A program made the translations under genes and the position numbers. The notes under the pieces were generated by a model. It was not told where the DNA came from, ran no database searches, and was given only the letters and a program-made list of their open reading frames with translations. A DNA stretch of 64,000 nucleotides from Lysobacterales bacterium (GTDB lineage: Bacteria; Pseudomonadota; Gammaproteobacteria; Xanthomonadales; Ahniellaceae), in assembly GCA_016721845.1 (NCBI GenBank), contig JADKHK010000013.1:1284501-1348500 (forward strand), given 5' to 3'. This document shows, piece by piece, positions 12,759 to 23,340 of the stretch. Positions within the stretch are counted from its first letter, which is position 1. Each line of letters begins with the position of its first letter.

Positions 12759-13652
12759 TCATTCGAGCGTGGCGCGCGGCTTGAAGGCCGGGAACGCGTC
12801 GCGCATCGATTCATAGAAACGCCGCTCCGCGTCGCTTGATGCGGGCGGCGTTTGCACATCCAGCAACACGTATTGATCGCCCGGTGGCTGCCCCGGCAAG
12901 CCTTTCTCGCGCAGGCGCATCTTGCGCCCGCTTTGCGATCCTTCCGGAATGCGCAGACTGACGCGTCCCGCAAGCGTCGGCACATCGATGGTCGCACCCA
13001 GTGCCGCCTCCCACGGTGCGATCGGCAACTTCAGCACCACGTCGCGCCCCTCCAGGCCGAACCAGCGGTGCGGCGCGATCTCGACGCTGATCAGCAGATC
13101 GCCGCTACCCGCCGGGCCGGGCTCTCCCTGCCCCGCGAGCCGGATCGTCTGCCCGTTCGCGATCCCGGCAGGAATGCGCACATCCAGGGTCTTCGGGCCA
13201 TCGCGGCGGGTCACCGTCACGCGCTGGGTGCCGCCGGCATGGGCCATTTCCAGCGGTACCGACAAGCGCGCTTCGAGATCCCGGCCGCGACGTGTCGGGC
13301 CGCGCCGCGCGCGTCCGCCGCCACCGAACAGGGATTCGAAGAATTCGCTGAAGCCACCCGCGTCGTTGTCGCCGAAATTGAATTCGTGTCCCTGGCCGAA
13401 ATCCGGCGGCGGACGGAAGTCGTCGCCGGAGCGGAAGCCACGCCGCTTGAGTTGATCGTAGGCCTTGCGCTTCTCGTCGTCCTTGAGCACCTCGTGGGCT
13501 TCGTTGATCGCCTTGAAGCGTTCCTCGGCATCCGATTCCTTGCTCACGTCCGGGTGGTACTTGCGCGCGAGCTTGCGGTACGCCGACTTGATCTCGTCGG
13601 TCGTCGCGCCCTCGGCGACCCCCAGGGTTTCGTAGTAGTCACTGAACTTCAT
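12759..13652 (-). CDS. cbpA: Curved-DNA-binding co-chaperone CbpA (DnaJ family)
   Basis: A 297-residue J-protein. The J domain occupies residues 1-70 with the HPD tripeptide in YRKLARKYHPDVSKES; a Gly/Phe-rich linker follows (GHEFNFGDNDAGGFSEFF); the rest is the DnaJ C-terminal substrate-binding region. There is no cysteine-rich zinc domain, which separates CbpA from DnaJ. CbpA stimulates DnaK ATPase and can bind DNA. The start at 13652 (MKFSDYYETLGV) matches the family; an upstream in-frame start would add residues translated from the palindromic repeat at 13.7 kb and is rejected. It neighbours hsp20 in the same direction, a small stress cluster. Confidence 0.92.
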   Translation of the reverse strand: MKFSDYYETLGVAEGATTDEIKSAYRKLARKYHPDVSKESDAEERFKAINEAHEVLKDDEKRKAYDQLKRRGFRSGDDFRPPPDFGQGHEFNFGDNDAGGFSEFFESLFGGGGRARRGPTRRGRDLEARLSVPLEMAHAGGTQRVTVTRRDGPKTLDVRIPAGIANGQTIRLAGQGEPGPAGSGDLLISVEIAPHRWFGLEGRDVVLKLPIAPWEAALGATIDVPTLAGRVSLRIPEGSQSGRKMRLREKGLPGQPPGDQYVLLDVQTPPASSDAERRFYESMRDAFPAFKPRATLE

Positions 13653-13684
13653 GTCTGGTCCCTGATGCGCAACCTCATGCGACG

Positions 13685-13725
13685 CGCCCCGTGCGCACTT
13701 CGACAAACTCAGTGCGAACGGGGCG
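13685..13725. repeat. 41-base palindromic intergenic repeat (ALSLSK-type)
   Basis: An inverted repeat between hsp20 and cbpA: arms CGCCCCGT/ACGGGGCG, then CGCACT/AGTGCG after a single mismatch, around an 11-base loop TCGACAAACTC. Elements with the core TTCGACAAACTCAGTGCGAACG are widespread in environmental proteobacteria and, when mis-translated, give the tell-tale ALSLSK peptide. It may act as a transcript-stabilising or terminating hairpin between the two stress genes. No other copy was noticed in the window. Confidence 0.75.
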
Positions 13726-13767
13726 TTCCGATGTCGCAACTATGCACGAACAAGGTCGATGAGGCGA

Positions 13768-14214
13768 TCAGCTGTTGATCGTGATACGGCGTGGCGCCGC
13801 CTCGGCCTTCTTCGGAATCACGATCTCGAGCACGCCATGCTTGCCGCTGGCGCTGATCTGCTCGGCATCAGCCGTGTCCGGCAACGCGAAGCGCCGGTGA
13901 AAACTGCCATGCACGCGCTCCACGCGGGTGAACTTGCCGTCCTCACTCCGGGTTTCGGCGCTGCGTTCGCCCTTCAGCGTGAGCACGCCCTTGTCCATGT
14001 GGATCTCGATGTCCTTCGGATCGACACCGGGAATGTCGGCCGCGATCACGAAGCGCTTCGGCTCTTCCTTGATGTCGACGCGGGGCTGCCACTGGCTGGT
14101 GACGACATTGCTCTGGTCGTCGGCTTCGGGAGTGAAGAACTGGTCGAGCAGCTGCTTCATGCCGCCCTCGAAACCACGAAACTGGGGTTGGGTGTTGTAG
14201 CGGATCGAGCTCAT
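13768..14214 (-). CDS. Small heat-shock protein Hsp20 (alpha-crystallin family)
   Basis: A 148-residue small heat-shock chaperone. The alpha-crystallin domain runs from about residue 45 (QPRVDIKEEPKRFVIAADIP) to HGVLEIVIPKK, including the family signature region GVLTLKGERSAE; a short C-terminal tail ends in RITINS, an I-x-I-like motif that in this family mediates oligomer contacts. The start at 14214 (MSSIRYN) has GGAG at a suitable distance; the hydrophobic extension encoded upstream is in a plausible frame but reads through the promoter region and is not accepted. The leader contains a GCGGCAC/GTGCCGC hairpin (14234-14248), which could affect translation. A heat-shock-type promoter is proposed separately. 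Confidence 0.93.
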   Translation of the reverse strand: MSSIRYNTQPQFRGFEGGMKQLLDQFFTPEADDQSNVVTSQWQPRVDIKEEPKRFVIAADIPGVDPKDIEIHMDKGVLTLKGERSAETRSEDGKFTRVERVHGSFHRRFALPDTADAEQISASGKHGVLEIVIPKKAEAAPRRITINS

Positions 14215-14258
14215 GGTGTTTCTCCGTGAAGTTGCGGCACCGTGCCGCGTCGGAGCGG

Positions 14259-14286
14259 AAATGTGAACGTCGTCCGCCGCTTCAAG
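14259..14286 (-). promoter_or_regulatory. Sigma-32-like promoter for hsp20
   Basis: On the minus strand CTTGAA (14281-14286) and TCACATTT (14259-14266) are separated by 14 bases, close to the sigma-32 pattern CTTGAA-N11-16-CCCCATNT. A second CTTGAA (14290-14295) points the other way toward the peroxiredoxin gene, forming an inverted repeat TTCAAG-tcc-CTTGAA. No equally good -10 was found for the rightward copy. Confidence 0.45.
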
Positions 14287-14365
14287 TCCCTTGAAACGAG
14301 GCGCTTTGACCACAGTTCCATGCGTCTGCGCGCGCGCAGCCCACCCCACGAACAGGAGCAGGACC

Positions 14366-14845
14366 ATGACCATCGCGATCGGCGACCGCATTCCCTCGGC
14401 CACGCTGAACTATCTCAAGGACGGCGTCCAGGCCATGCGCAGCGACGACCTGTTCGCCGGCAAGTCGGTGGTGCTGTTCGCGGTACCGGGCGCGTTCACG
14501 CCGACGTGTTCGGCCAAGCACTTGCCGGGCTACGTCACCCATCTCGATGCGATCAAGGCCAAGGGCATCGACACCGTGGCCTGCATGGCCGTCAACGACG
14601 CCTTCGTGATGGAAGCCTGGGCCAAGAGCCAAAATGCGCCGCAGGACATCCTGATGCTGGCCGACGGCAACGGTGCCTTCTCGAAGTCGCTGGGACTGGA
14701 GATGGACGCTACCGCTTTCGGCATGGGCTTGCGCTCGAAGCGTTTTGCGCTGGTCGCGAAGGACGGCATCGTCACCAAGCTGTTCGTCGAGGCGCCGGGC
14801 GAATTCAAGGTTTCGGCCGCCGAACACGTGCTCGACAACCTCTGA
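14366..14845 (+). CDS. Peroxiredoxin of the Prx5 (AhpE/hybrid Prx-Grx-like) family
   Basis: A 159-residue thiol peroxidase that reduces hydrogen peroxide and organic hydroperoxides using glutathione or thioredoxin-type donors. The peroxidatic cysteine is in the family motif PGAFTPTCSAKHLPGYV, and the second half has the Prx5-type VNDAFVMEAWAKSQ and MGLRSKRFALVAKDG. No glutaredoxin domain is fused. AGGAG lies about eight bases before the ATG. It diverges from hsp20 across a 151-base region that includes heat-shock-like promoter elements, consistent with joint stress control (inference). Confidence 0.93.
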   Translation: MTIAIGDRIPSATLNYLKDGVQAMRSDDLFAGKSVVLFAVPGAFTPTCSAKHLPGYVTHLDAIKAKGIDTVACMAVNDAFVMEAWAKSQNAPQDILMLADGNGAFSKSLGLEMDATAFGMGLRSKRFALVAKDGIVTKLFVEAPGEFKVSAAEHVLDNL

Positions 14846-14855
14846 GCAAGACGTT

Positions 14856-14888
14856 GTCGCGGGTGCGCCTCGCAATCGCACCCACGAC
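14856..14888. terminator. Stem-loop between convergent genes, possible bidirectional terminator
   Basis: GTCG-c-GGGTGCG pairs with CGCACCC-a-CGAC around a 9-base loop directly after the peroxiredoxin stop and before the end of the convergent gene. No T-run follows on either strand, so intrinsic termination would be weak; it may instead protect transcript ends. Confidence 0.4.
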
Positions 14889-14900
14889 CGACCGATCGCC

Positions 14901-15677
14901 CTACTCCGCTTCCAGCAAGGACTTGGCGCGCTGCGTCGCGGAAGCAAGGCGTGAGGACGAGGTCATCAGCATGCGCGGATTCTGACGTGCACCCGCGCTG
15001 GCGCTGTCGCTCTCGTCGAAGTCCATCGACACATAGCCGAGCACGTCGCCTTCGGCATTGAAGGCCAGACCGGCTGCCCCGGTGCCGACATGCGCCTGCT
15101 GCGGCACCGACACGCTCCCCTGCAACACGCCCCAGGACACGATCGGAGCGTCGCCATAGCGCTCTTCCAGTCGTTCCAGCACGTAATAGGCGGTCCCCGG
15201 TTCGGCCTCGGCACGCTGCTTCAAGTCGATCGGCTTGAGCAGCTTCGCGTTCGGCTCGGTGATGCGTAGCCAGGCGATGCCTTGGTCCGCGTCGGTGGTC
15301 AACGCTTCCGCTTCGAAGGGCTGGTCCTGCCCGGCAAAATGCACGCGGAAGTCGCGTGACTCCAGCTTGAAACCCATCTTCTGGTCGGCGCTCATGCGGC
15401 TCATGCCCGGAAAACTCGGGTCGACGACGAGCTTCGGCACCAGCACCAGACCCGAGGCATCGACGATCGCACCGGTGACGCTGGACTCCTGACGCTGCTC
15501 CTGTCCGCCATACGCCGACACGATCACGAAGCTGACGCGCACGACGCTGTCGGCATGGGTCTTCAGCAAATGTGCGAAGACGGCCTTGGTTTCCTCATCC
15601 GATTCGCTGGCGCCCGCACGCGGCACCAGCATCACTGCAGCCAGCACGAAGGCCACGCCACGCACTATCGATTTCAT
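14901..15677 (-). CDS. Secreted HtrA-fold protein lacking protease residues (probable pseudoprotease)
   Basis: A 258-residue protein with a signal peptide (MKSIVRGVAFVLAAVMLVPRAGA). Its body follows the trypsin/HtrA pattern of the gene upstream, but the key positions differ: where the protease has VATNAHV this protein has LVLVPKLVV (no catalytic His), and where the protease has GNSGGPLVSMDGEIVGIN it has GTGAAGLAFNAEGDVLGYV (no catalytic Ser). The Asp strand is kept as TTDADQGIAWLRI. There is no PDZ domain. Its ATG overlaps the stop of the protease gene (ATGA), so the two are translationally coupled and probably work together in the periplasm. The role is inferred: a partner, inhibitor or regulator of that protease. 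The gene is clearly real; the family call is from motif alignment by eye. Confidence 0.75.
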   Translation of the reverse strand: MKSIVRGVAFVLAAVMLVPRAGASESDEETKAVFAHLLKTHADSVVRVSFVIVSAYGGQEQRQESSVTGAIVDASGLVLVPKLVVDPSFPGMSRMSADQKMGFKLESRDFRVHFAGQDQPFEAEALTTDADQGIAWLRITEPNAKLLKPIDLKQRAEAEPGTAYYVLERLEERYGDAPIVSWGVLQGSVSVPQQAHVGTGAAGLAFNAEGDVLGYVSMDFDESDSASAGARQNPRMLMTSSSRLASATQRAKSLLEAE

Positions 15678-17736
15678 CGGCCCTGCTCCCATTCGGCGTC
15701 GAGGTACAACAGGCGCGTGCGCGAGCCGCGCAGCACCAGGAAAGATAAAGGCGTGCCCGCCTGACGCGCCTTGCGATCGGTCAGTTGTTCGAAACGATCC
15801 ACGTCGGACACCACGGTGCCGTTCACGCGCAGCACGACATCACCGGCTGCCAGATGTGCCAGACCCGCCAAACCGCCCGGCGCGACGTTGTCGACGATCA
15901 CACCCTTGCTGTCCGCTGCAATGCCGCGCGAGACGCGATCGTAGAAGCCGATGTTGCGCACGCCGAGATCGAGCCAGTCGATGCTGCGCGATGTCAACGA
16001 CGACGCTGGTGCCGGCGCAGCCACCGGCGTCACCCGCACCTGCAGCGCCTTGCCGGAACGCCAGAGTCCCAGTGCCAGCGGTTCATCCAGCAGGGTTTCG
16101 CGTATGCGCTGCTGCAGCGGCTCGTCGCCACTGTCGCCGGTGACCGGCACGGCGGCACCCGCCAGCGATGTCAGCACGTCGCCGACCTGCACGCCCGCCT
16201 TGGCCGCCGGCGCATCGTCGTAGACGCGGGTGATGCGGTAGCCGCCGCTGCTCGGACCTGCGATCAAGGCCGCGGTAGTGGCCGTGATCGGCTGCGTCTC
16301 GATGCCGATCCAGGCCTTCGGCAACTCGCGCAGCTTCTTGTCCTCGTCACGTGCCGGCTTGGCGTCGAGCACGCTGATCAACTGCGCACCATTGCGTTCG
16401 ATATCGACGACCCGACGCGGCGCGGCGCCACCGTTGTCCAGATCCAGTGCCTGCATATCGATGCGCCGACCGACCGGCTTGCCGTCGATGGCATGCACGA
16501 CGTCGCCGACCAGCCAGGGCGGATGCGCCGTCGCGGCGCGCTTGCCCGGCAACACGCCGGTCACCAGCAGACCGACATCACGATTGAGGTAACGCGAGCG
16601 CGCAACGCTCGGCGTCAGTTCGGTGAAGGTGACGCCCCAGGCCTTGACCTCCAGATCATGACCCAGATCAGGCGGATAGCTGGTCGAGACCAGGCTCGTC
16701 TTGCGCTCCGTGCCATCGCGCAACAGCGTCACTGCCATCGCCGCGCCAATGCGGCGTTCGGTCAGTGCCCGCAAGAACGGCGGTACCTGTTCCGGTTCCG
16801 CGACGGTGACCGCTTCACCATCGATCGCGATGATGCGATCGCCGGCCTCGAGACCGGCCTCCGCTGCGGGCGATTCGCGGATCACCGAACTGACCAGCAC
16901 GCCACGATCGAATCCGGAGCGCTTCAGCGAGCGCACACCGAACCCGAAGAAGCTGCGCGGCACCGTACCTTCGCGAATCAGGTCAGCCACGATCCTCGCA
17001 GCCACCGGGGACGGAATCGCAAACGCCATGTCGCCGCCCATCGAATTGCCGCGGGTGTTGATGCCGACGATTTCGCCGTCCATGCTCACCAGCGGACCAC
17101 CCGAATTGCCCGGCGAAATCGAGGCGTCATGCTGGATCCAGGCGTAGAAGCGCGCCGTCGGCTGGTTCTGTCCAAGCTGCTGTTCGTAGTCGGCTTCGTC
17201 CTGAAACAACGACAGCAACAAGCGTTCGGGATTGTTCACGACGCCTTGCGACACCGAATGCGCCATGCCCCAGGGCGCGCCCATGGCCATCACCACATCG
17301 CCAGCTTGCAACTTGTTGTCGCCGGCGAAATGCGCAAATGGAAACCCGGCTTCAGGCACATCGCGGATCTTCAGCACGGCGATGTCGGACAGGGCGTCCT
17401 CTCCGACCAGGATCGCGCTCAATTCTCGCTTGTCGGCGAGCACGACGCGGAAACGCTTGCCGTTTTCGGTGACATGGGCATTGGTCGCGACATGGCCGTC
17501 GCGCGAAATGATGGTGCCGCTGCCAGCAGACACCCGCAGTTCGGCCCGACCCTGCACGGCATCCTCGCGCACCACGAAGATGCTGACGACATAGGGCAGC
17601 ACCGCATCGCGTGCGGACTGCATGCGCGCCTGCGTCGCGGCGGCGACTTCGGCGGCCAGCCCGGCATCGGCCTGGACCAGGGTCGACCCCAATCCCAGCA
17701 ACAACGCGATCAGTCCATGTCGCATCGCACGCATCC

Positions 17737-17740
<4 letters not shown>
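15674..17740 (-). CDS. Periplasmic HtrA/Deg-like serine protease with several PDZ domains
   Basis: A 688-residue secreted S1C serine protease. A signal peptide (residues 1-24) is followed by the protease domain with the full triad: His89 in ATNAHV, Asp119 in ALSDIAVLKI and Ser213 in SPGNSGGPLV. After it come at least three PDZ-like repeats, for example VLVSSVIRESPAAEAGLEAGDRI, ITRVYDDAPAAKAGVQVGDV and VIVDNVAPGGLAGLAHLAAGDV; this is longer than DegP or DegQ (about 450-475 residues, two PDZ domains). The start at 17740 overlaps the gyrA stop (ATGA), so translation may be coupled to gyrA. It is coupled in turn to the pseudoprotease downstream. Role: envelope protein quality control, by family; the extra PDZ domains suggest particular substrates. 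Confidence 0.9.
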
Positions 17741-20334
<2,594 letters not shown>

Positions 20335-20406
20335 CAGGAATCCCTGCAGAATCAGTCGATTGCACGCCGCCCGGAACGGCTGAAAAAGAGCGGTGCGAAG
20401 TCTCGG

Positions 20407-20412
20407 ATTCTA
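20407..20412 (-). promoter_or_regulatory. Possible -10 element of gyrA
   Basis: TAGAAT on the minus strand lies about 75 bases before the gyrA start, in the 108-base gap after mtnA. No convincing -35 hexamer is present at the right spacing, so confidence is low. Confidence 0.3.
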
Positions 20413-20442
20413 GCAGGGAAAGCGGCTGAAGCGCCCGTGTTT

Positions 20443-21495
20443 TCAGGCGTTTCCGAACATCTGCAGCATCTTCGCCGCGTCGGGTGTTTCGATGACACCG
20501 CGCTCGGTCACGAGGGCATCGATCAGCACGGCCGGCACGACGTCGAACACCGGATTCCAGGCATCGACGCCCTCGGCGGCGACGCGCTGACCAGCGTGTT
20601 CGAGCAGTTCGCGCGGCTCGCGCAATTCGATGTGGATATCGCCACCGTGCGGCATCGCCATGTCGACCGTCGAACTGGGCGCGACGACCATGAACTTCGC
20701 GCCGAAATGGCGCGCCGCGACAGCCAATTGCAGCGTGCCGATCTTGTTCGCGGTGTCGCCGTTCGCGGCGATGCGATCGGCACCGACGATGACCCATTGC
20801 ACCGCGCCGGTCGACATCAGGTGCGCGGCAGCGGCGTCGGCGATGAGCTTGGCCGGAATGCCGTCGGTCAGCAGCTCCCACGCGGTCAGTCGCGTGCCCT
20901 GCAGCCAAGGCCGTGTCTCGGTATTGAATACGCGCGAAAGACGGCCCTGCGCATAGGCGGCACGAATCACGCCAAGCGCGGTGCCGAAGCCGGCCGTCGC
21001 CAGCGAGCCGGTGTTGCAGTGCGTGAGCACGCCGGAACCGGGCGCGATCAGGCCTGCGCCGAGTTCGCCCATGTGCCGGTTCGCGGCCAGATCCTCGCGC
21101 TCGATCGCGATGGCTTCGGATTCCAGAACATCGGCCGAAACCGAATCACCCAACACGCGCGCCATCCGGTCCAATGCCCAGAACAGGTTCACCGCCGTCG
21201 GACGCGATGCCCGCAGCACCGCGAACGCTTCACGCAACGCAGCGGCATGCACGCGGCCGGTCGATCGATCCGCGAGCGAACGCGCCGCCAGCGCGACGCC
21301 GTAGGCTGCCGCGATGCCGATGGCGGGTGCGCCGCGCACGGTCAGGTTGCGGATGGCCGTCGCGACTTCGTCCGCAGTCGCGCAGGTGACGAATTCCGTA
21401 CGCAGCGGCAACACGCGCTGGTCCAGCAGACGCAGCGCCTCGCCCTGCCATTGCACCGCACGGATGCGGTCGTAACGGTCGTAATCGATCATCAT
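20443..21495 (-). CDS. mtnA: S-methyl-5-thioribose-1-phosphate isomerase
   Basis: A 350-residue isomerase of the methionine salvage pathway that converts methylthioribose 1-phosphate to methylthioribulose 1-phosphate. Family residues are visible: RGAPAIGIAAAYGVALAA, the catalytic Cys in LTHCNTGSLATAGFGTALG, and the catalytic Asp in VGADRIAANGDTANKIGT. Length is normal. It lies upstream of gyrA in the same direction, a neighbourhood I recall from other Lysobacterales. No other salvage genes are in the window. An eIF2B-like function is excluded by the presence of both catalytic residues. Confidence 0.96.
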   Translation of the reverse strand: MMIDYDRYDRIRAVQWQGEALRLLDQRVLPLRTEFVTCATADEVATAIRNLTVRGAPAIGIAAAYGVALAARSLADRSTGRVHAAALREAFAVLRASRPTAVNLFWALDRMARVLGDSVSADVLESEAIAIEREDLAANRHMGELGAGLIAPGSGVLTHCNTGSLATAGFGTALGVIRAAYAQGRLSRVFNTETRPWLQGTRLTAWELLTDGIPAKLIADAAAAHLMSTGAVQWVIVGADRIAANGDTANKIGTLQLAVAARHFGAKFMVVAPSSTVDMAMPHGGDIHIELREPRELLEHAGQRVAAEGVDAWNPVFDVVPAVLIDALVTERGVIETPDAAKMLQMFGNA

Positions 21496-21586
21496 GCGGT
21501 TCCGGGCAACAGGCCGCGAAGCGTAGCGAGTGAGGGCCTCGGCCGCATCCGTGGCGAACGTCCGCGACTATCGTCATGATCGGCAC

Positions 21587-22459
21587 ATGCGCCAATCCAG
21601 ACTGTCATTGTGGGACGCCGTCACCCATGCCGATCGCGATGCCGCGATCAGGCGCGTCGAGCGTCTGCGCAAGGTTCATCCGAAGGCCACCCGCGAAAGC
21701 CTGCACAAGATGCTGGTGCGATCAAAGTGCCTGCAGGCTGGCGCAGTCGGGGCCTTGTCGGCACTGACCGGCGCGATCCCCGGCGTCGGTCGGCTTGCCG
21801 CGTTCGCACTCGGACCCTTGGCCGATACCGCGCTGGTCAGCGTGTTGCAGGCTGAACTGGTGCTGGAAACGTTCGCGCTCTACGAGTTCGAACTGCCCGC
21901 GGGCGCGGAGAAGATGGCCGTGCTCGGCATCGCTGCATCCAACATCGGCGCCGACGAGATCGCCAAGCGCACCGGACAGATCATCGCCGAGACCCTGGGC
22001 AAGGGCCTGGCCGCGCGCCTGCTGATCAAGGCCTGGCCGTTGGCGAAGATCGGCACGGCGGCGGCGACCAATATTGCCGTGACCTACGCCATCGGCAGCC
22101 GCGCGCAGAAACTCTGCAAGATGCGCGAAGCCAGCCTCAAGCAATGGCCGGAGCTGATGCGTTCCGCAGTGATGATCAATCCGGCGCAATTGACCGACTG
22201 GGCGACGAAGTCGGCGCGCACCGCAGTCGACCAGGCCTTCGACATGATGCGCGGCTGGCGCGAACGCATGACGCAACTGGCGCCGGCGGCCGATGTGCTG
22301 CCGTTGTCCGAAACTACTGCCGCAACACCGAAGCGCAGGCGCGCGACGGCACCGGTTGCCGCGACACGCAAGGCTGCGGCCCAACGGAAGCCTGCAAAAA
22401 AGGCTGCTGCGACGAAGGTCGCTTCGAAGCGCGCCGCGTCCAGGAGCGCGGCACGCTGA
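21587..22459 (+). CDS. EcsC-like protein with a histone H1-like C-terminal tail
   Basis: A 290-residue protein of uncertain function. The central part (residues about 50-200) is rich in small and hydrophobic residues with glycine turns (VGALSALTGAIPGVGRLAAF, then GPLADTALVSVLQAELVLE), resembling the EcsC family by pattern; that call is tentative. The last 44 residues (247-290) are almost only Lys, Arg, Ala, Pro and Thr (for example KAAAQRKPAKKAAATKVA), like the tails of bacterial histone H1-like proteins, and could bind nucleic acid or acidic polymers. The start ATG at 21587 is chosen over an upstream in-frame start because the latter overlaps the mtnA promoter region. It stops exactly where the convergent DUF3011 gene stops. 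Confidence 0.75.
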   Translation: MRQSRLSLWDAVTHADRDAAIRRVERLRKVHPKATRESLHKMLVRSKCLQAGAVGALSALTGAIPGVGRLAAFALGPLADTALVSVLQAELVLETFALYEFELPAGAEKMAVLGIAASNIGADEIAKRTGQIIAETLGKGLAARLLIKAWPLAKIGTAAATNIAVTYAIGSRAQKLCKMREASLKQWPELMRSAVMINPAQLTDWATKSARTAVDQAFDMMRGWRERMTQLAPAADVLPLSETTAATPKRRRATAPVAATRKAAAQRKPAKKAAATKVASKRAASRSAAR

Positions 22460-22999
22460 TCAGTTCACCAGGAATTCCGCACGACAGCCGTTGTCGACCC
22501 AGATCGCCTTGTCGTCGAAACCCCAGCTGACCTGAAAATGGCAGCGTTCGCGACTGCGTTCATAGACCAGATCGGCATTCTTCAAATCATCCACCGGGCA
22601 GACCACGCGGCGCTTGCTGCGGGACTCGCAGACAACACGTTCGGACCCACCCGGCTGAGCGTGTGCACCATCGCGGTAATAACGGCCATAACCCCGCTGC
22701 GAACTCCAGCCACGGCCGCTGCTGTACGCGCGCGGCACGTCGAAATCGGCGCGACAACCCTTGCGCACCCAGATCCCGGTCTTGTCGTAACCCCAGCTAT
22801 CGCCCTCGACACAGGCCGAATCGCTCAGGACTTGCCGAAGCTTGACGCCGCCGCTGGTGTCGGCCGTGCAGTAGTTGTCGCGATCACGCTTCGACTGGCA
22901 ACGAATCACGTATCCGTCTTCAGCCGCGCGCACGCTGTCCGAGAACACGCCACAGGCGAACGCCAGCATCAGACCCGCAACACCGGAATATCGCAACAT
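22460..22999 (-). CDS. Secreted protein with two DUF3011 repeats
   Basis: A 179-residue exported protein with a signal peptide (MLRYSGVAGLMLAFACGVFS region). The mature part contains two copies of the DUF3011 pattern: a cysteine pair spaced like RCQSKRDRDNYC, then a third cysteine, then WGYDKTGIWVRKGCRADF; the second copy ends WGFDDKAIWVDNGCRAEF. Four cysteines per repeat suggest two disulfides each. A Tyr/Gly/Arg-rich linker joins the repeats. The family is common in Lysobacterales and its function is not established; some related proteins are described as lysozyme-inhibitor-like, which I regard as unproven here. It lies upstream of the tRNA gene on the other strand. Confidence 0.82.
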   Translation of the reverse strand: MLRYSGVAGLMLAFACGVFSDSVRAAEDGYVIRCQSKRDRDNYCTADTSGGVKLRQVLSDSACVEGDSWGYDKTGIWVRKGCRADFDVPRAYSSGRGWSSQRGYGRYYRDGAHAQPGGSERVVCESRSKRRVVCPVDDLKNADLVYERSRERCHFQVSWGFDDKAIWVDNGCRAEFLVN

Positions 23000-23135
23000 G
23001 ATCCACCTCCGAAACCGAACTTGCCGTGAGTCTAGTCCGCAACCGTGAAACGCGAGCGAAACGGCCGCCGCCGCACCGAGCCCTTTCCGCCATCCTGCAT
23101 CCGATACGGGCCGCGCACACCGGGCACAAGTCCGG

Positions 23136-23164
23136 TTGACCTCGGCACGCCCGCCCCGTATAGT
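23136..23164 (+). promoter_or_regulatory. Sigma-70 promoter of tRNA-Val
   Basis: TTGACC (23136-23141) and TATAGT (23159-23164) are separated by the ideal 17 bases and lie 30 bases before the tRNA. A GC-rich discriminator (CCGCGCCCC) follows the -10, as is typical of stringently controlled stable-RNA promoters. Confidence 0.75.
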
Positions 23165-23193
23165 CCGCGCCCCGAAATTCGGGCAACGAATCC

Positions 23194-23268
23194 GGGCGGT
23201 TAGCTCAGCGGTAGAGCACTGCTTTCACACGGCAGGGGTCGCAGGTTCGAAACCTGCACCGCCCACCA
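23194..23268 (+). tRNA. tRNA-Val (anticodon CAC)
   Basis: A 75-base tRNA with encoded CCA. Acceptor arms GGGCGGT/ACCGCCC, D-arm GCTC/GAGC, anticodon stem CTGCT/GGCAG around loop TTCACAC, and T-arm GCAGG-TTCGAAA-CCTGC all pair. The anticodon CAC (23226-23228) reads GUG valine codons. It stands alone with its own promoter and terminator. Confidence 0.97.
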
Positions 23269-23272
23269 CTTC

Positions 23273-23300
23273 AAAAAACCTGCCTCCGGGCAGGTTTTTT
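23273..23300 (+). terminator. Rho-independent terminator of tRNA-Val
   Basis: AACCTGCC pairs with GGCAGGTT around the loop TCCG-type turn, with six A before and six T after, so it could act in both directions. It starts four bases after the CCA end and ends 40 bases before the symporter start. Confidence 0.9.
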
Positions 23301-23340
23301 GTTTTATGGTCGGCACTTTCGCGCATCGCCCGAGGACTCC

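Noticed and set aside
13653..13739. N-terminal extension of cbpA
   Set aside because: The extra residues are the translation of the palindromic repeat (ALSLSK); the J domain starts normally at 13652.
14215..14403. Membrane-like N-terminal extension of hsp20
   Set aside because: It would overlap the promoter region and the start of the divergent peroxiredoxin gene; small heat-shock proteins of this class are cytosolic and start near 14214.
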